From contig NZ_JAVYIM010000002.1 in assembly GCF_035968265.1 (NCBI RefSeq), positions 62,001 through 126,000 of the forward strand: DNA of 64,000 nt, read 5' to 3'. Below the pieces are notes generated by a model, which made no database searches, was not told where the DNA came from, and worked only from the letters and a program-made list of their open reading frames with translations. The DNA comes from Nitrosarchaeum sp. (GTDB lineage Archaea > Thermoproteota > Nitrososphaeria > Nitrososphaerales > Nitrosopumilaceae). The position numbers and the translations under genes were made by a program. This document shows positions 17,042-25,749 of this stretch, one piece after another; within the stretch, counting starts at the first letter, position 1; each line of letters opens with the position of its first letter.

Positions 17042-17555
17042 ATTTTAATCTTATTTTTTTTGGAATGTAGATATATGCTATAACTACTCCTAATGTAATG
17101 GCTCCAAAAGTGATTGCCATGATGAAAATATATCCAAATGGATTTTGTGTACCCATGTTAAAAGTATAAGTAAGAATTTCCGGACTGCCATCCATATCAT
17201 ATAGATCAACTTTTACAATATGATTTCCTGAATTTTTCCAAACATAATCTATTTCATAATGACCTCCTTTGTGCAACTCTGGACTGATCGCATCAATTTG
17301 TTGATCATTGTAAAAAAATCTAACACCCATCGTAAACTGCTCTACTTCATTAAATTCACTATCTCCAACTCTGAATAAAATTTGTGATCTTTCTCCTATT
17401 TGTGGAAATTCTGGTAGTGTTGCAACTTGTACCCTGTACCCACCAAGAAATTCTTCAGCAGAATTAAACATTGAATGAGCATATGCATCAGAAAATAAGG
17501 GAATAACAATTGATACTAACATAAACATAATGATGACTGATCGTACTTTTGTCAT
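17031..17555 (-). CDS. exported membrane-anchored beta protein with mature N-terminal histidine
   Basis: 174 residues. A signal peptide (about 1-26, ending SDAYA) would be cut to leave HSMFNS as the mature N-terminus. A beta-sandwich part of about 100 residues follows (FPQIGERSQILFRVGD, HYEIDYVWKNSGNHIVKVDL), then a C-terminal membrane helix (YIFIMAITFGAITLGVVIAY) and a basic tail. An N-terminal histidine in an exported beta protein is the arrangement of CopC-type copper sites, and GGHYEI adds another histidine. The gene converges on the oxidase operon with an 11-bp overlap. A copper delivery role is inference. Confidence 0.7.
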   Translation of the reverse strand: MTKVRSVIIMFMLVSIVIPLFSDAYAHSMFNSAEEFLGGYRVQVATLPEFPQIGERSQILFRVGDSEFNEVEQFTMGVRFFYNDQQIDAISPELHKGGHYEIDYVWKNSGNHIVKVDLYDMDGSPEILTYTFNMGTQNPFGYIFIMAITFGAITLGVVIAYIYIPKKIRLKSKL

Positions 17556-17620
17556 TATGAATTCTATAACTTTGCATGAATATAGTGTTAATCAATTTTT
17601 GTTGGAAAATCTTCAAAACC

Positions 17621-17627
17621 TTTAAAT
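17621..17627 (+). promoter_or_regulatory. TATA-like box, leaderless start
   Basis: TTTAAAT preceded by AAAACC is centred about 25 nt before the ATG at 17649, so transcription probably begins at or next to the start codon. Confidence 0.5.
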
Positions 17628-17648
17628 CCTTATTGGCAAGACACTGAA

Positions 17649-18254
17649 ATGTTGACTATCGTAAGCAAATCAATCGATATTAAAACACCTATAGAAAACA
17701 TATTTACCTATTTTGCAAGACCGGAACACGTTTCTGATCAAATCAAAAATGATGCAGTAGGCATGACTGTAATTCCTATGGACATTAAAGAAGGAATGGG
17801 TGTAGGAACAACATTTAGAATAATTGGTGACTTTAATGGTAAACGATTAGAATGGGATTGTGAAACAACTGAATTTGTAAGAAATGAAAGAATATCTGCA
17901 AAACAAATTACAGGACCATTTAAGCACTGGAAAATCACTAATGAATTCAAATCATTAGGTGATAATTTAACCAAAGTAACAATGTCTGTAGATTATGCAA
18001 TGCCATTTGGTCCATTAGGAGCAATTTTGGATAAAGCAAAGTTTGCAAAATCTGCTGAACGGGGAATGGAAACAGCACTTTACAATGTTAGAGGACTACT
18101 TGAAGGAAATGGTTCAATTCCAGTATACATCACATTAGATGCATACCAAAAATTACTTGCCGAAAAGAAAAAAATGAACGACGTTCCAGTCTCAACAGCA
18201 CTTACAGCAATTCTTGAAAAATATGCTGAAATCGAAGCAAAAGCTCAAAATTAA
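17649..18254 (+). CDS. SRPBCC (START-like) lipid/ligand-binding domain protein
   Basis: 201 residues. Residues 1-150 form an SRPBCC/polyketide-cyclase-like domain (IDIKTPIENIFTYFARPEH at the start, LEWDCETTEF and LTKVTMSVDYAMPFGPLG later). An added helical C-terminus of about 50 residues ends in EKYAEIEAKAQ. Such domains bind hydrophobic ligands; the ligand is unknown. A leaderless promoter is visible upstream. It is followed by tRNA-Lys. Confidence 0.8.
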   Translation: MLTIVSKSIDIKTPIENIFTYFARPEHVSDQIKNDAVGMTVIPMDIKEGMGVGTTFRIIGDFNGKRLEWDCETTEFVRNERISAKQITGPFKHWKITNEFKSLGDNLTKVTMSVDYAMPFGPLGAILDKAKFAKSAERGMETALYNVRGLLEGNGSIPVYITLDAYQKLLAEKKKMNDVPVSTALTAILEKYAEIEAKAQN

Positions 18255-18313
18255 ATTTTCACTTCTATAACAATCTTAAGATTAATAACAACTCGAGGAT
18301 TTTCTATTTTTGT

Positions 18314-18387
18314 GGGTCTATGGCGCAGCCAGGTAGCGCACCGGACTCTTAATCCGGTTGTCGTGGGTCCGAATCCCACTAGACCCG
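18314..18387 (+). tRNA. tRNA-Lys (anticodon CUU)
   Basis: Acceptor GGGTCTA/TAGACCC, D-stem GCGC/GCGC, anticodon stem CCGGA/TCCGG with loop CTCTTAA (anticodon CTT), T-stem GTGGG/CCCAC. The T-loop reads TCCGAAT, so position 55 is C rather than the usual T. A run of six T follows 2 nt after the tRNA and probably ends transcription. Confidence 0.95.
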
Positions 18388-18538
18388 CTTTTTTGTTAAA
18401 TTAACTTCAATATGAAAATAAAAATTTTATAATAATTCTAATTTTATAAATCTGATAATAATTCTAAATCTAATTCAAACTCTTTTGGTAATCCATTCCA
18501 CCAATTATTATCTGACATTCAAAATGTTTTGCGATGTG

Positions 18539-18952
18539 TTAACTTATAGATCTTTCTAAATTTGGATTAGATGTTAAATTTTTATCCCCTGAACGTTCAC
18601 AATATCTTTTTGCCAAGTTTAATAGCTCATCTACTCCAATCGGTTTAGCAATTACAGAAATCAAACCTTGTTCAAGAGCTAGTTTATTTCTTGCATTAAA
18701 TTCAGAATATCCTGTGACTATCACCACTTTTGCATTTTTATCAAATTCTATAATTTGAGAAAATGCTTCATATCCATCTATCTTTGGCAGGATTCCATCC
18801 ATCACTACTAAATCGGGATGTATTTGCTTGTATTTTGATATGGCCTCCTCACCGTTAATGGCTCTTTGGACATCAAATTTATTGATCTCCAGTATTTCTA
18901 CATACAAATTTAATAGTTCTTCATCATCTTCAACGATTAAAATTACTGTCAT
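18539..18952 (-). CDS. CheY-like response regulator
   Basis: A 137-residue stand-alone receiver domain. Acidic pocket E8-D9-D10, phosphorylation site D52 in LVVMDGILP, T80 in VIVTGYS and K103 in IAKPIG are all present. There is no output domain, so it should act by protein contact. It is divergent from the histidine kinase at 19113, about 160 bp away, and the two are likely partners (inference). A Ser/Asn-rich tail of about 15 residues follows the domain. Confidence 0.9.
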   Translation of the reverse strand: MTVILIVEDDEELLNLYVEILEINKFDVQRAINGEEAISKYKQIHPDLVVMDGILPKIDGYEAFSQIIEFDKNAKVVIVTGYSEFNARNKLALEQGLISVIAKPIGVDELLNLAKRYCERSGDKNLTSNPNLERSIS

Positions 18953-19112
18953 ATTATTAGTATGATATTCTTAAGTTGTTAATTAAATTTAGGTTTGTAA
19001 ACTTTAATACAAATAATGATTCTACCACCAATAACCAATTAACGCATAACTCTCACAAAAACATATTATCTAATTAATACTCTAATCTATGTGAAATTAA
19101 GAGGTTCCATTT

Positions 19113-20906
19113 ATGGATAATTTAGAATATAAACACAATGAAAGTAAAAAAGACCATAATCGCATTATTTTTCTAGTATCCGTTCTATTGGGGATAACTT
19201 TACTTTATCAAGTAAGGCCATTTTTAGAAGACTCGCAATTTATCTTGATTTCTATTCCTGCGTACGCAATTATTGTTGTGATATTGCTTCTATTTTCATT
19301 ACTTCTTACAATCAAATTGTACAAACAGAATCATTTCCAATCAAAGGCATTTATGCTCTTTACAATAGGTGTTTCATTTTGGTTTGTAGCAGATCAGATT
19401 TGGGTAATATATGAAAATATCTATGATGTAGATCCTTTTCCATCAATTGCTGATGTTTTTTATATTGGTGCATATCTTTTTTTTGTTGGATTTCTTTTAT
19501 TATCGTTAAAGCCAATCAAAAAATTAATAACAAAAAAGATTTGGTTATTTGCATTTTTGTTGTCACTTTCATTAGTAATTCCATCTGTGATGGGATATTC
19601 AAATTCATTTGATAAAGAGGGAGAATTGGATGTTTTTTCTAAATCTATTTTATTATCATATCCTATCATGTCTGGATTCCAATTAGCTCCTGCTATTGTT
19701 GGAATTTTGTTTATGGTAAAAAAGGGTGTTAGCTATTCATGGATGTTAATGTTGTTTGCATTTCTGATTTATAGCATCTCTGATACATTCTATCTTTTTT
19801 CATCGTTAGATAATACGTATCATGATGGACATCCTGTAGATCTAATGTATCTGTATAGTTATATTTTGTTAATATTTTCTGTTCATAATCGTATAAAAAT
19901 TTCCAATAATTCTAATATTCGTAGTAATGAAATATTTTTTAACGAAGATATAAAATTTGAAACTATTACAAAGTACGGTATTCCGCTTACACTGCTAATA
20001 TTTTCAATGATTGTTGTTATCTCTATGATCAGCATATTGTACTTAAATCCTGAAGAGGGATTTTCATTTGAACATATTGTATTTGGAGTTTCTGCCATAC
20101 TTATCGTATTTTCTGTAATAATTATCACAATTAACCGAAATCTCACAAAATTTGTTAGAATGAAGACTATAGATCTTGAAAAACAACGAAGTAGTTTAGA
20201 AGAGCTAATTGAAGAAAAAACACAAGCAGTACTCAAAGCAGAAAGATTATCTGCTATTGGAGAACTATCTGGTCGTTTAGCACACGATTTAAGAAATCCA
20301 TTATCTGTAATGAAATTGTCTGTTGATTTAATTAAACAACATCCTGCAGATACAAAAATTTCTGATACTATCATTACCAAAAGACTCGAATTAATCGAAA
20401 AAAGTATTGATAGAATATCTCATCAAGTAGATGATGTGTTAGATTATGTTCGAAATTCTCCCTTAAAGCCTACTTCTGTATCTCTTAGGACATTAATTTT
20501 AGCATCAATTGACAAGGTCCATGTTCCACATGATGTTATAATTACTGTTTCAGATGCTGATGTAATTGTAACTTGTGATACAGTGAAAATTGACGCAGTT
20601 TTCATTAATCTTATCATAAATGCAATTCAGGCAATGAATCAAGGAGGTACACTTGAAATAAATATTAAAACGCATGGTGATTATGCTGTTATTGATTTTA
20701 TTGATTCAGGTTTAGGTATTCCTGAAGATTTTATTAATAAAATATTTGAACCTCTATTTACTACAAAACAAAAAGGAACCGGACTGGGTCTAGCTAGCTG
20801 TAAAAATATTATCGAACAACACAATGGAAGTATCACAGTAAAAAACAACCCAACTACATTTACAATCAAAATACCAAAAACCTATGATGGATTAGGTAGG
20901 CAATAG
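19113..20906 (+). CDS. membrane sensor histidine kinase
   Basis: 597 residues. The N-terminal half has about eight membrane helices in two blocks (18-66, 80-260), then two more helices (288-312, 322-342). A coiled linker (350-375) leads to a HisKA domain with phospho-acceptor H391 in LAHDLRNPLS, and an ATPase domain with NLIINAIQAM (N box), DSGLGIP and GTGLGLA. The membrane part resembles bacterial MASE-like sensor regions but I cannot name it. It is divergent from a CheY-like regulator, its probable target. Confidence 0.9.
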   Translation: MDNLEYKHNESKKDHNRIIFLVSVLLGITLLYQVRPFLEDSQFILISIPAYAIIVVILLLFSLLLTIKLYKQNHFQSKAFMLFTIGVSFWFVADQIWVIYENIYDVDPFPSIADVFYIGAYLFFVGFLLLSLKPIKKLITKKIWLFAFLLSLSLVIPSVMGYSNSFDKEGELDVFSKSILLSYPIMSGFQLAPAIVGILFMVKKGVSYSWMLMLFAFLIYSISDTFYLFSSLDNTYHDGHPVDLMYLYSYILLIFSVHNRIKISNNSNIRSNEIFFNEDIKFETITKYGIPLTLLIFSMIVVISMISILYLNPEEGFSFEHIVFGVSAILIVFSVIIITINRNLTKFVRMKTIDLEKQRSSLEELIEEKTQAVLKAERLSAIGELSGRLAHDLRNPLSVMKLSVDLIKQHPADTKISDTIITKRLELIEKSIDRISHQVDDVLDYVRNSPLKPTSVSLRTLILASIDKVHVPHDVIITVSDADVIVTCDTVKIDAVFINLIINAIQAMNQGGTLEINIKTHGDYAVIDFIDSGLGIPEDFINKIFEPLFTTKQKGTGLGLASCKNIIEQHNGSITVKNNPTTFTIKIPKTYDGLGRQ

Positions 20907-20917
20907 CCTCTATATTT

Positions 20918-21472
20918 CTAAAGTTTTCTTAGAAGCGTAAATCTGCTTTTATCTGGTTCTATTTCTTCGTGCATATCCACATTACTGATTATTTTGACAT
21001 TATACTCTAACCATCTTTTTTGCATATTTCTAAATTTAGAATTACTGTTGATTTGTTTTTCTGATTCATCATATCTTTCACAGTTCATAATGTATTTTCC
21101 AGATACACGGTGCATTTCAGAAATTCCTTTCTCTAAAACATCGTCTTCTAGATAATTCAATAGCTGGTGAGTGAATACAAAATCAACTGATGCATTTTCA
21201 AAAGGCAAATCTGTAATTGATGCTTTTTTAAAATTAAACATCGGGCTTTTTGCTTTTGCAATATCTAATGCTGTATCATTTAAATCTGCACCATAAACAT
21301 CAAATGATTCAGGAAATAATCGTAAATCAATTCCAGTACCGCATCCTATTTCTAATACACTTGTACAACGCAATGAAACTACCAAATCCCTGACAAATTT
21401 TGCAAATTCTTCATTGAATTTAGATTCATTTTCAATTGCATATTTATCCCAAAACTCTTTATCGTAATTCAT
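20918..21472 (-). CDS. SAM-dependent methyltransferase (class I)
   Basis: 184 residues with the SAM-binding motif VLEIGCGTGIDL, the acidic residue in VYGADLNDTA, and the post-motif segments ASITDLPFENASVDFVFT and ISEMHRVSGKYIM. The opening EFWDKYA and the order of motifs match small methyltransferases of the UbiE/methyltransf_11 type, some of which sit in sugar-modification loci. The substrate is unknown. It converges with the histidine kinase (11-bp gap). Confidence 0.83.
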   Translation of the reverse strand: MNYDKEFWDKYAIENESKFNEEFAKFVRDLVVSLRCTSVLEIGCGTGIDLRLFPESFDVYGADLNDTALDIAKAKSPMFNFKKASITDLPFENASVDFVFTHQLLNYLEDDVLEKGISEMHRVSGKYIMNCERYDESEKQINSNSKFRNMQKRWLEYNVKIISNVDMHEEIEPDKSRFTLLRKL

Positions 21473-21510
21473 AAAATATTTTCATTTGTCTTGTATTTGA
21501 TATTATTTGT

Positions 21511-21672
21511 TTAATGTTGACACTTACATGGGACAAGTTTTGTATCAAATGTACAATCGTGAGGTCCATCTGATCTGTTATCCATTGGAATCTCTTTCAT
21601 GCAATCATCATGGCGACCTTTTCTGCAAAACCAGCAGATCTCCTCTGTATTTCCAGTTGAGCAATATTCCAT
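21511..21672 (-). CDS. small cysteine-rich protein (53 aa), probable zinc binder
   Basis: An ATG at 21672 opens a 53-residue frame ending at TAA 21511. It has eight cysteines in the order YCSTG, ICWFCRKGRHDDC, HDCTF and LVPCKCQH, plus histidines that could complete one or two zinc sites. The even Cys spacing and the clean frame make this more likely than the competing frame on the plus strand (21507-21698), which has no recognisable features. It sits between the methyltransferase and ilvE on the same strand. The function is unknown; a small zinc knuckle that binds RNA or protein is possible. Confidence 0.65.
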   Translation of the reverse strand: MEYCSTGNTEEICWFCRKGRHDDCMKEIPMDNRSDGPHDCTFDTKLVPCKCQH

Positions 21673-21714
21673 ACTTGTATTACTATATTTGTGGGTAAAA
21701 AACTTCTTGGAATA

Positions 21715-22629
21715 TTAGATAAAAGTTAACCACGGTAAAAATCTCTCATCTTTTCCCATCGTAACGTCTGAAAATAATTTCTGTAATTCTTTTGTGGTCT
21801 TTCCCATCTTTGCATTTCCAATAACTACTTTATCGATTTGTGTGACTGATTTTACTTCAGCAGCGGTTCCTGTCATAAATATCTCATCAGCAGAATACAA
21901 ATCTCCTCTTTCAAGATCTCTTTCTATCACATATCCGCCATTTTCTTCAATGATTTGGATTACACTATCTCGTGTAATTCCTTCTAAACCTCCTGCTGAA
22001 AGTGGGGGAGTTTGAATTGTATCGTCTTTTACGATGAAAATATTCTCTGCGCTACCTTCTGCAACTTTTCCGTTTATGTTTAGCATAATTGCTTCATCAT
22101 ACCCGTTCTCTAGTGCCTCAACTCTTGCTAGTGCTGCGTTTGCATAGTTTGAAGCTGCTTTTGCCTGCATCGGTTGTGATCTGGAATCTATCTTTATCCA
22201 ACTTGAAACTTTGCATTTTGCACCAGAGAATTTTCCAGCTTTTCCTTCTCCCATATTCCATTCCCAACAAGCAATTGATACATCAACTTTATTTGGAGTT
22301 GGTGTAAGACCCATTGTACCAAAACCATAGTATGCCAATGGTCTGATGTAGCATTCTTTTAGTCCGTTAGCTTTTACTGTTTTAATTATTGCATCTGTTA
22401 TCTCTTTTTTTGAATATTGCATCTTCATCGAATATAATTTTGCTGAATTAAACAATCTGTCTACATGTTCTTCTAATCTAAAAATTGCTGATCCCTTTGG
22501 TGTGTTATAACATCTAATCCCTTCAAAGATTGATGTTGAATAATGTAAGGCATGAGTAAGTACGTGTACTTTGGCATCTTTGAATGGTACTAACTTTCTA
22601 TTCATCCAAATTTTGCCAATTTCCTTCAT
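21715..22629 (-). CDS. ilvE: branched-chain amino acid aminotransferase
   Basis: 304 residues of a fold-type IV PLP transaminase, which forms valine, leucine and isoleucine from their keto acids. The N-terminal VHVLTHALHYSTSIFEGIR motif is typical, ASNYANAALARVEAL holds the PLP region lysine just before it (MQAKAASNY), and VAEGSAENIFIV and DEIFMTGTAAEV are diagnostic. The length is normal. The start is ATG at 22629 (MKEIGKIWMN). Confidence 0.93.
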   Translation of the reverse strand: MKEIGKIWMNRKLVPFKDAKVHVLTHALHYSTSIFEGIRCYNTPKGSAIFRLEEHVDRLFNSAKLYSMKMQYSKKEITDAIIKTVKANGLKECYIRPLAYYGFGTMGLTPTPNKVDVSIACWEWNMGEGKAGKFSGAKCKVSSWIKIDSRSQPMQAKAASNYANAALARVEALENGYDEAIMLNINGKVAEGSAENIFIVKDDTIQTPPLSAGGLEGITRDSVIQIIEENGGYVIERDLERGDLYSADEIFMTGTAAEVKSVTQIDKVVIGNAKMGKTTKELQKLFSDVTMGKDERFLPWLTFI

Positions 22630-22752
22630 AGGAGAGGGAAAATACTATGCCAATTTAAAGAATATCTTTGGGATTGGTAGAATAAATTCTAATTTGTTTA
22701 TGTTTTTAATTACTCGGCAAGTGCCTAAATACATCATAAATCAATTTAGGTT

Positions 22753-22956
22753 ATGGAATGGATTTTAGGTTTTTCTGCAATTATTCTTTTAATAATAGGT
22801 CTGATTGGTCAGGCATTTGAATTAAGAAAAATTAGAATTGATTCTACTCAAGATCAACTAGGCTCAGCTAATATTTTTCTTAACAAGAAAAATTTCAAGT
22901 GGTATGCAATTATTATTGTAGGCATGATTATTTGGTATGTAGCTGAGCGTATGTGA
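22753..22956 (+). CDS. small membrane protein (67 aa)
   Basis: 67 residues with two membrane helices (ILGFSAIILLIIGLIGQAF and WYAIIIVGMIIWYVAE) joined by a polar loop of about 25 residues. No family is recognised. It is divergent from ilvE and directly upstream of the candidate structured RNA promoter. Confidence 0.55.
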   Translation: MEWILGFSAIILLIIGLIGQAFELRKIRIDSTQDQLGSANIFLNKKNFKWYAIIIVGMIIWYVAERM

Positions 22957-22976
22957 AGATTCTATATAGATCACAT

Positions 22977-22985
22977 CTATATACT
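22977..22985 (+). promoter_or_regulatory. TATA-like box upstream of candidate ncRNA
   Basis: CTATATACT is centred about 26 nt before 23007, the point at which the paired region of the candidate RNA begins. A near copy (TCTATATAGA) lies 19 nt further upstream. Confidence 0.45.
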
Positions 22986-23007
22986 TGAAAATGCTAGTAT
23001 TATTATC

Positions 23008-23093
23008 GCGTGTTTAGGGTAACGCCGGACTAAATCTAGATAAGGTCCAAGAACAAACCCTTATTGGCGGTAAAGGTGAAAACCCTTAACGCC
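23008..23093 (+). ncRNA. candidate structured small RNA (about 86 nt)
   Basis: No protein frame fits here. A closing helix pairs 23010-23020 (GTGTTTAGGGT) with 23082-23092 (ACCCTTAACGC), with one T-T mismatch and one G-U pair. Inside it, CGCC 23023-23026 pairs with GGCG 23066-23069, and GGAC 23027-23030 pairs with GTCC 23045-23048. AAACCCTTA occurs twice (23055-23063, 23080-23088), so AGGGT could pair with either copy, giving two alternative folds. A promoter-like box is at the right distance. It does not match SRP, RNase P, 5S or tRNA. The type is unknown. Confidence 0.55.
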
Positions 23094-23105
23094 TCTTTAA
23101 CTCAA

Positions 23106-24521
23106 TTAAATAAAATTAATTTTTGAAATTTCTTGGTGAATCACGTTTATAGCTTTTCTGATACTGTCTTTAGAATCTTCAATAACAATAATTATTCTTG
23201 AAGTCTCTTCTTGTGCATCCATATTCAAAATGTTTAGTCCCACCTCACCAATCTTTGCACTAGTTCTTGATGCTACCTGCTGTACTCTCCACATCTCATC
23301 TCCAATTAGTGTGATTACTCCTCGGTTGTATGTAATTGATGCAAGTGGATCAAATCCAAGAAAATATTTTTCATTTCTTTTAACGTAATCTGCATCTAAA
23401 AATAATATTCTTGAAAATTCAACACCGTCTTTAGTAAATGGTGATAAAATTATGTATTCGCTGTACCGTTTGTCTTTTTCTAATGATACTAGTAATTTTT
23501 GGGCTGCATTTGTTTCAATTTTAAAAATTGCACAATTTTCTTTTCCGGTTACAATCTTAATTGGATGACCATTTTTGCTATTTGGTACTCGTTTTATAGT
23601 AGTAGTTTTTGACGGTTCTTTCATATTTGTAACAATAATTGGCATATCCACTCCATTCTCTACAATCTCTTTGATTGCAATAGGATCCAAAATTTTCATT
23701 CCAAACATTCCTGCTAGTCTTGCCTCATTGTATGATAATTCATCTACTTCAGTCAATCCATTTTCAACAATTTTTGGATCTGCAGACACTACAGAACTAT
23801 CTTTTTCAAAATCTATTCTGGTTTCATATTTTTTATGAAATAGTATTCCCAGATCAGCTGCTGTTCTATCGGAACCTCCTCGTTCATATGTAGTAATTAC
23901 TCCCTCTGGAGTTTTTCCTATGAATCCTCCGATTGCAACTACCTCATTTTCATCTACCAATTTAGCTGTTTTTCCGAGATTTTCTCTTGATTTAGATGCA
24001 AGAAAATTAGTTGATTCTATATTATGATCTGTAATTATTGGCCAGTCATCATAACTTACTGCATTTGATTTTATCCCATTACTTTTAAGAATGTAATTCA
24101 TTACATGTGAAATCAGAATCTCTCCTGAAAACGCCAATGATCGTGAACGTACCTCATTTACAAATTCTTTTTTTAGTAATGCTTCATCTAATGCCATTTC
24201 AGCTTTTTTTAGGAACAAATCTATGCTTTTTTGACAATCTTCTTTATTTTCAGAATTTACAAATTTTATGATCTTTTCGTAACATGATTTTATAGCATCC
24301 AAATTTGCTTTTTCACCGTTTTCGACATTTCTTCCCTGCTCTAAGATTACATCTGTAAGCGAGCATTTTTTTCCATTTTGAATTGTTAGCGGTGCTGAAA
24401 ATACTGCAATAATTTTGGAATCTTTCTTTAAATCATTAATTCTATCTATAACTAATGGTATTGAAATACCATCAATACCAATGGCACTACCACCAAATTT
24501 GGCTACGACTAACTTTATCAT
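23106..24521 (-). CDS. lysC: aspartate kinase
   Basis: 471 residues. The N-terminal kinase part has VVAKFGGSAI, the GFIGKTPEGVITTYERGGSDRT segment in two pieces (residues near 200-222) and the ADLG loop. The C-terminal part has two ACT-like domains (about 320-471), with SRTSAKIGEVGLNILNM and the final ISIIRKA-type helix. It phosphorylates aspartate as the first step to lysine, threonine and methionine, and the ACT domains suggest feedback control by amino acids. It is followed downstream (lower coordinates) by the structured-RNA candidate on the opposite strand. Confidence 0.9.
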   Translation of the reverse strand: MIKLVVAKFGGSAIGIDGISIPLVIDRINDLKKDSKIIAVFSAPLTIQNGKKCSLTDVILEQGRNVENGEKANLDAIKSCYEKIIKFVNSENKEDCQKSIDLFLKKAEMALDEALLKKEFVNEVRSRSLAFSGEILISHVMNYILKSNGIKSNAVSYDDWPIITDHNIESTNFLASKSRENLGKTAKLVDENEVVAIGGFIGKTPEGVITTYERGGSDRTAADLGILFHKKYETRIDFEKDSSVVSADPKIVENGLTEVDELSYNEARLAGMFGMKILDPIAIKEIVENGVDMPIIVTNMKEPSKTTTIKRVPNSKNGHPIKIVTGKENCAIFKIETNAAQKLLVSLEKDKRYSEYIILSPFTKDGVEFSRILFLDADYVKRNEKYFLGFDPLASITYNRGVITLIGDEMWRVQQVASRTSAKIGEVGLNILNMDAQEETSRIIIVIEDSKDSIRKAINVIHQEISKINFI

Positions 24522-24569
24522 GATACTTTAACAAAAATAATCGGTTATCTATTAAGGATTGGATCAATA

Positions 24570-25586
24570 TTACATCAATTTTTTGATTATGTTGTATGCA
24601 TTAATTGCTCCGTTACTATGTACTGGATTTCTCTTCTGCTCTAGTTTTTCAATGATTAATTCGTCGATTTTGTAAATATCTTCAAAAACAAACCCTTCTT
24701 CTTTTGCATTATCTTCTTGTTCAAAATGCCCCTTTATTGGAATAAAAATTCCAGGCGTACCATACACTTTTGATTCATCTATAGTTGATTTCCCTGCAAG
24801 CGATACTATCACATCAGCTGCAAAAATTATCTCATGGAGGTTATCTACAAATCCAAAATTTCTTACAGTTTCTTCAAACTCTTTACTCAAAGATGGACCT
24901 GAAACTACTATCACATCAATATCTTTTTTTATTTTTGAAATTGATTCTATTGTTTTTTCAATTAGATACAAGCCAGCATCTGTCCCTCCTACCGAAATGA
25001 CTATGGTTTTTTTATCAAATGAAAACTTTTTCCGAAGTTCATCTCTAGAAAATCTTGTTTGTCTTACAATTGGTCCAACCCTTTTGATATTTCCTTCATC
25101 AACTCCATTTTCAGGAATAATAACAGTATCACAATTTTTCATAATTTTCTGCATAGATTTATTCATCATTTTTTCAATAAACGATGTTATGCCATTTACA
25201 AAATTAGTTTGTACAATATCTGTGATCAAGACAGTCGGTATTTTTTTATTTTGAGCTATAGTAAGTGAAGCAAAGTCTTCATCACTTACAATAAATTTAG
25301 GCTTGTCTTTTTGTATAATTTCTTCAGAAATTTTTTTACATCTTTTATAATATTGATAATAATTCCAAAGCCATCTAGTTGAATTTTTTAGCTTTCCATT
25401 TTCTATAATAAATGATGGTGGAATGTATACATCTTCAACTTTAAAATCTAAATTTTTTAGAATTTTTGCAGCATTACTTCCCGTGATAAATTTAGTAGAA
25501 ATGTTTTCAAAATTATTTGCGATAGCTATGTCTCTTGTAACATGACCTAATCCTATTGGACTAGAAAAAAAATCTAAATCTATCAT
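24570..25586 (-). CDS. GT-B glycosyltransferase (MurG/GT28-like)
   Basis: 338 residues. The N-terminus (SSPIGLGHVTRDIAIA) and the C-terminal VISVGGTDAGLY, AADVIVSLAGKSTIDES and PGIFIPIKGHFEQEDNA are the marks of GT-B enzymes of the MurG/GT28 type that use UDP-sugars. Archaeal members act in glycolipid or glycoprotein synthesis. The acceptor is unknown. There is no membrane segment. Its start is about 80 bp from tRNA-Val. Confidence 0.8.
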   Translation of the reverse strand: MIDLDFFSSPIGLGHVTRDIAIANNFENISTKFITGSNAAKILKNLDFKVEDVYIPPSFIIENGKLKNSTRWLWNYYQYYKRCKKISEEIIQKDKPKFIVSDEDFASLTIAQNKKIPTVLITDIVQTNFVNGITSFIEKMMNKSMQKIMKNCDTVIIPENGVDEGNIKRVGPIVRQTRFSRDELRKKFSFDKKTIVISVGGTDAGLYLIEKTIESISKIKKDIDVIVVSGPSLSKEFEETVRNFGFVDNLHEIIFAADVIVSLAGKSTIDESKVYGTPGIFIPIKGHFEQEDNAKEEGFVFEDIYKIDELIIEKLEQKRNPVHSNGAINAYNIIKKLM

Positions 25587-25665
25587 ATTTGTATGAAATT
25601 CTGATCAAATTTCTAGATTGTTACTTGTCTCAAAGTTTAAATGGTTTTTAACAAGGTAAGTTTTC

Positions 25666-25740
25666 GGGCTCATGGTCCAGATCGGTTATGACGTCGCCCT
25701 TACACGGCGAAAATCCAGGGTTCAAATCCCTGTGGGCCCA
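25666..25740 (+). tRNA. tRNA-Val (anticodon UAC), integration site
   Basis: Acceptor GGGCTCA/TGGGCCC with an A discriminator, anticodon stem TCGCC/GGCGA around loop CTTACAC (anticodon TAC), T-stem CAGGG/CCCTG with a normal loop TTCAAAT. The tRNA is intact. Its last 12 bases and one following base recur at 32841-32853 as the far end of an integrated element, and the integrase gene lies 9 bp downstream. Confidence 0.96.
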
Positions 25741-25741
25741 T
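25729..25741. repeat. att site, tRNA-proximal end
   Basis: CCTGTGGGCCCAT, the last 12 bases of tRNA-Val plus one. It is identical to 32841-32853, and the identity stops on both sides. Confidence 0.8.
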
Positions 25742-25749
25742 ACTATCTG

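Noticed and set aside
21507-21698. 63-residue open frame on the plus strand
   Set aside because: It is opposite a Cys-rich 53-residue frame with clear zinc-type spacing; its own product has no recognisable pattern.
23008-23093. Reading the structured region as SRP RNA, RNase P RNA, 5S rRNA or a tRNA
   Set aside because: It is too short for SRP or RNase P, lacks their conserved loops, and cannot form a cloverleaf or 5S fold.
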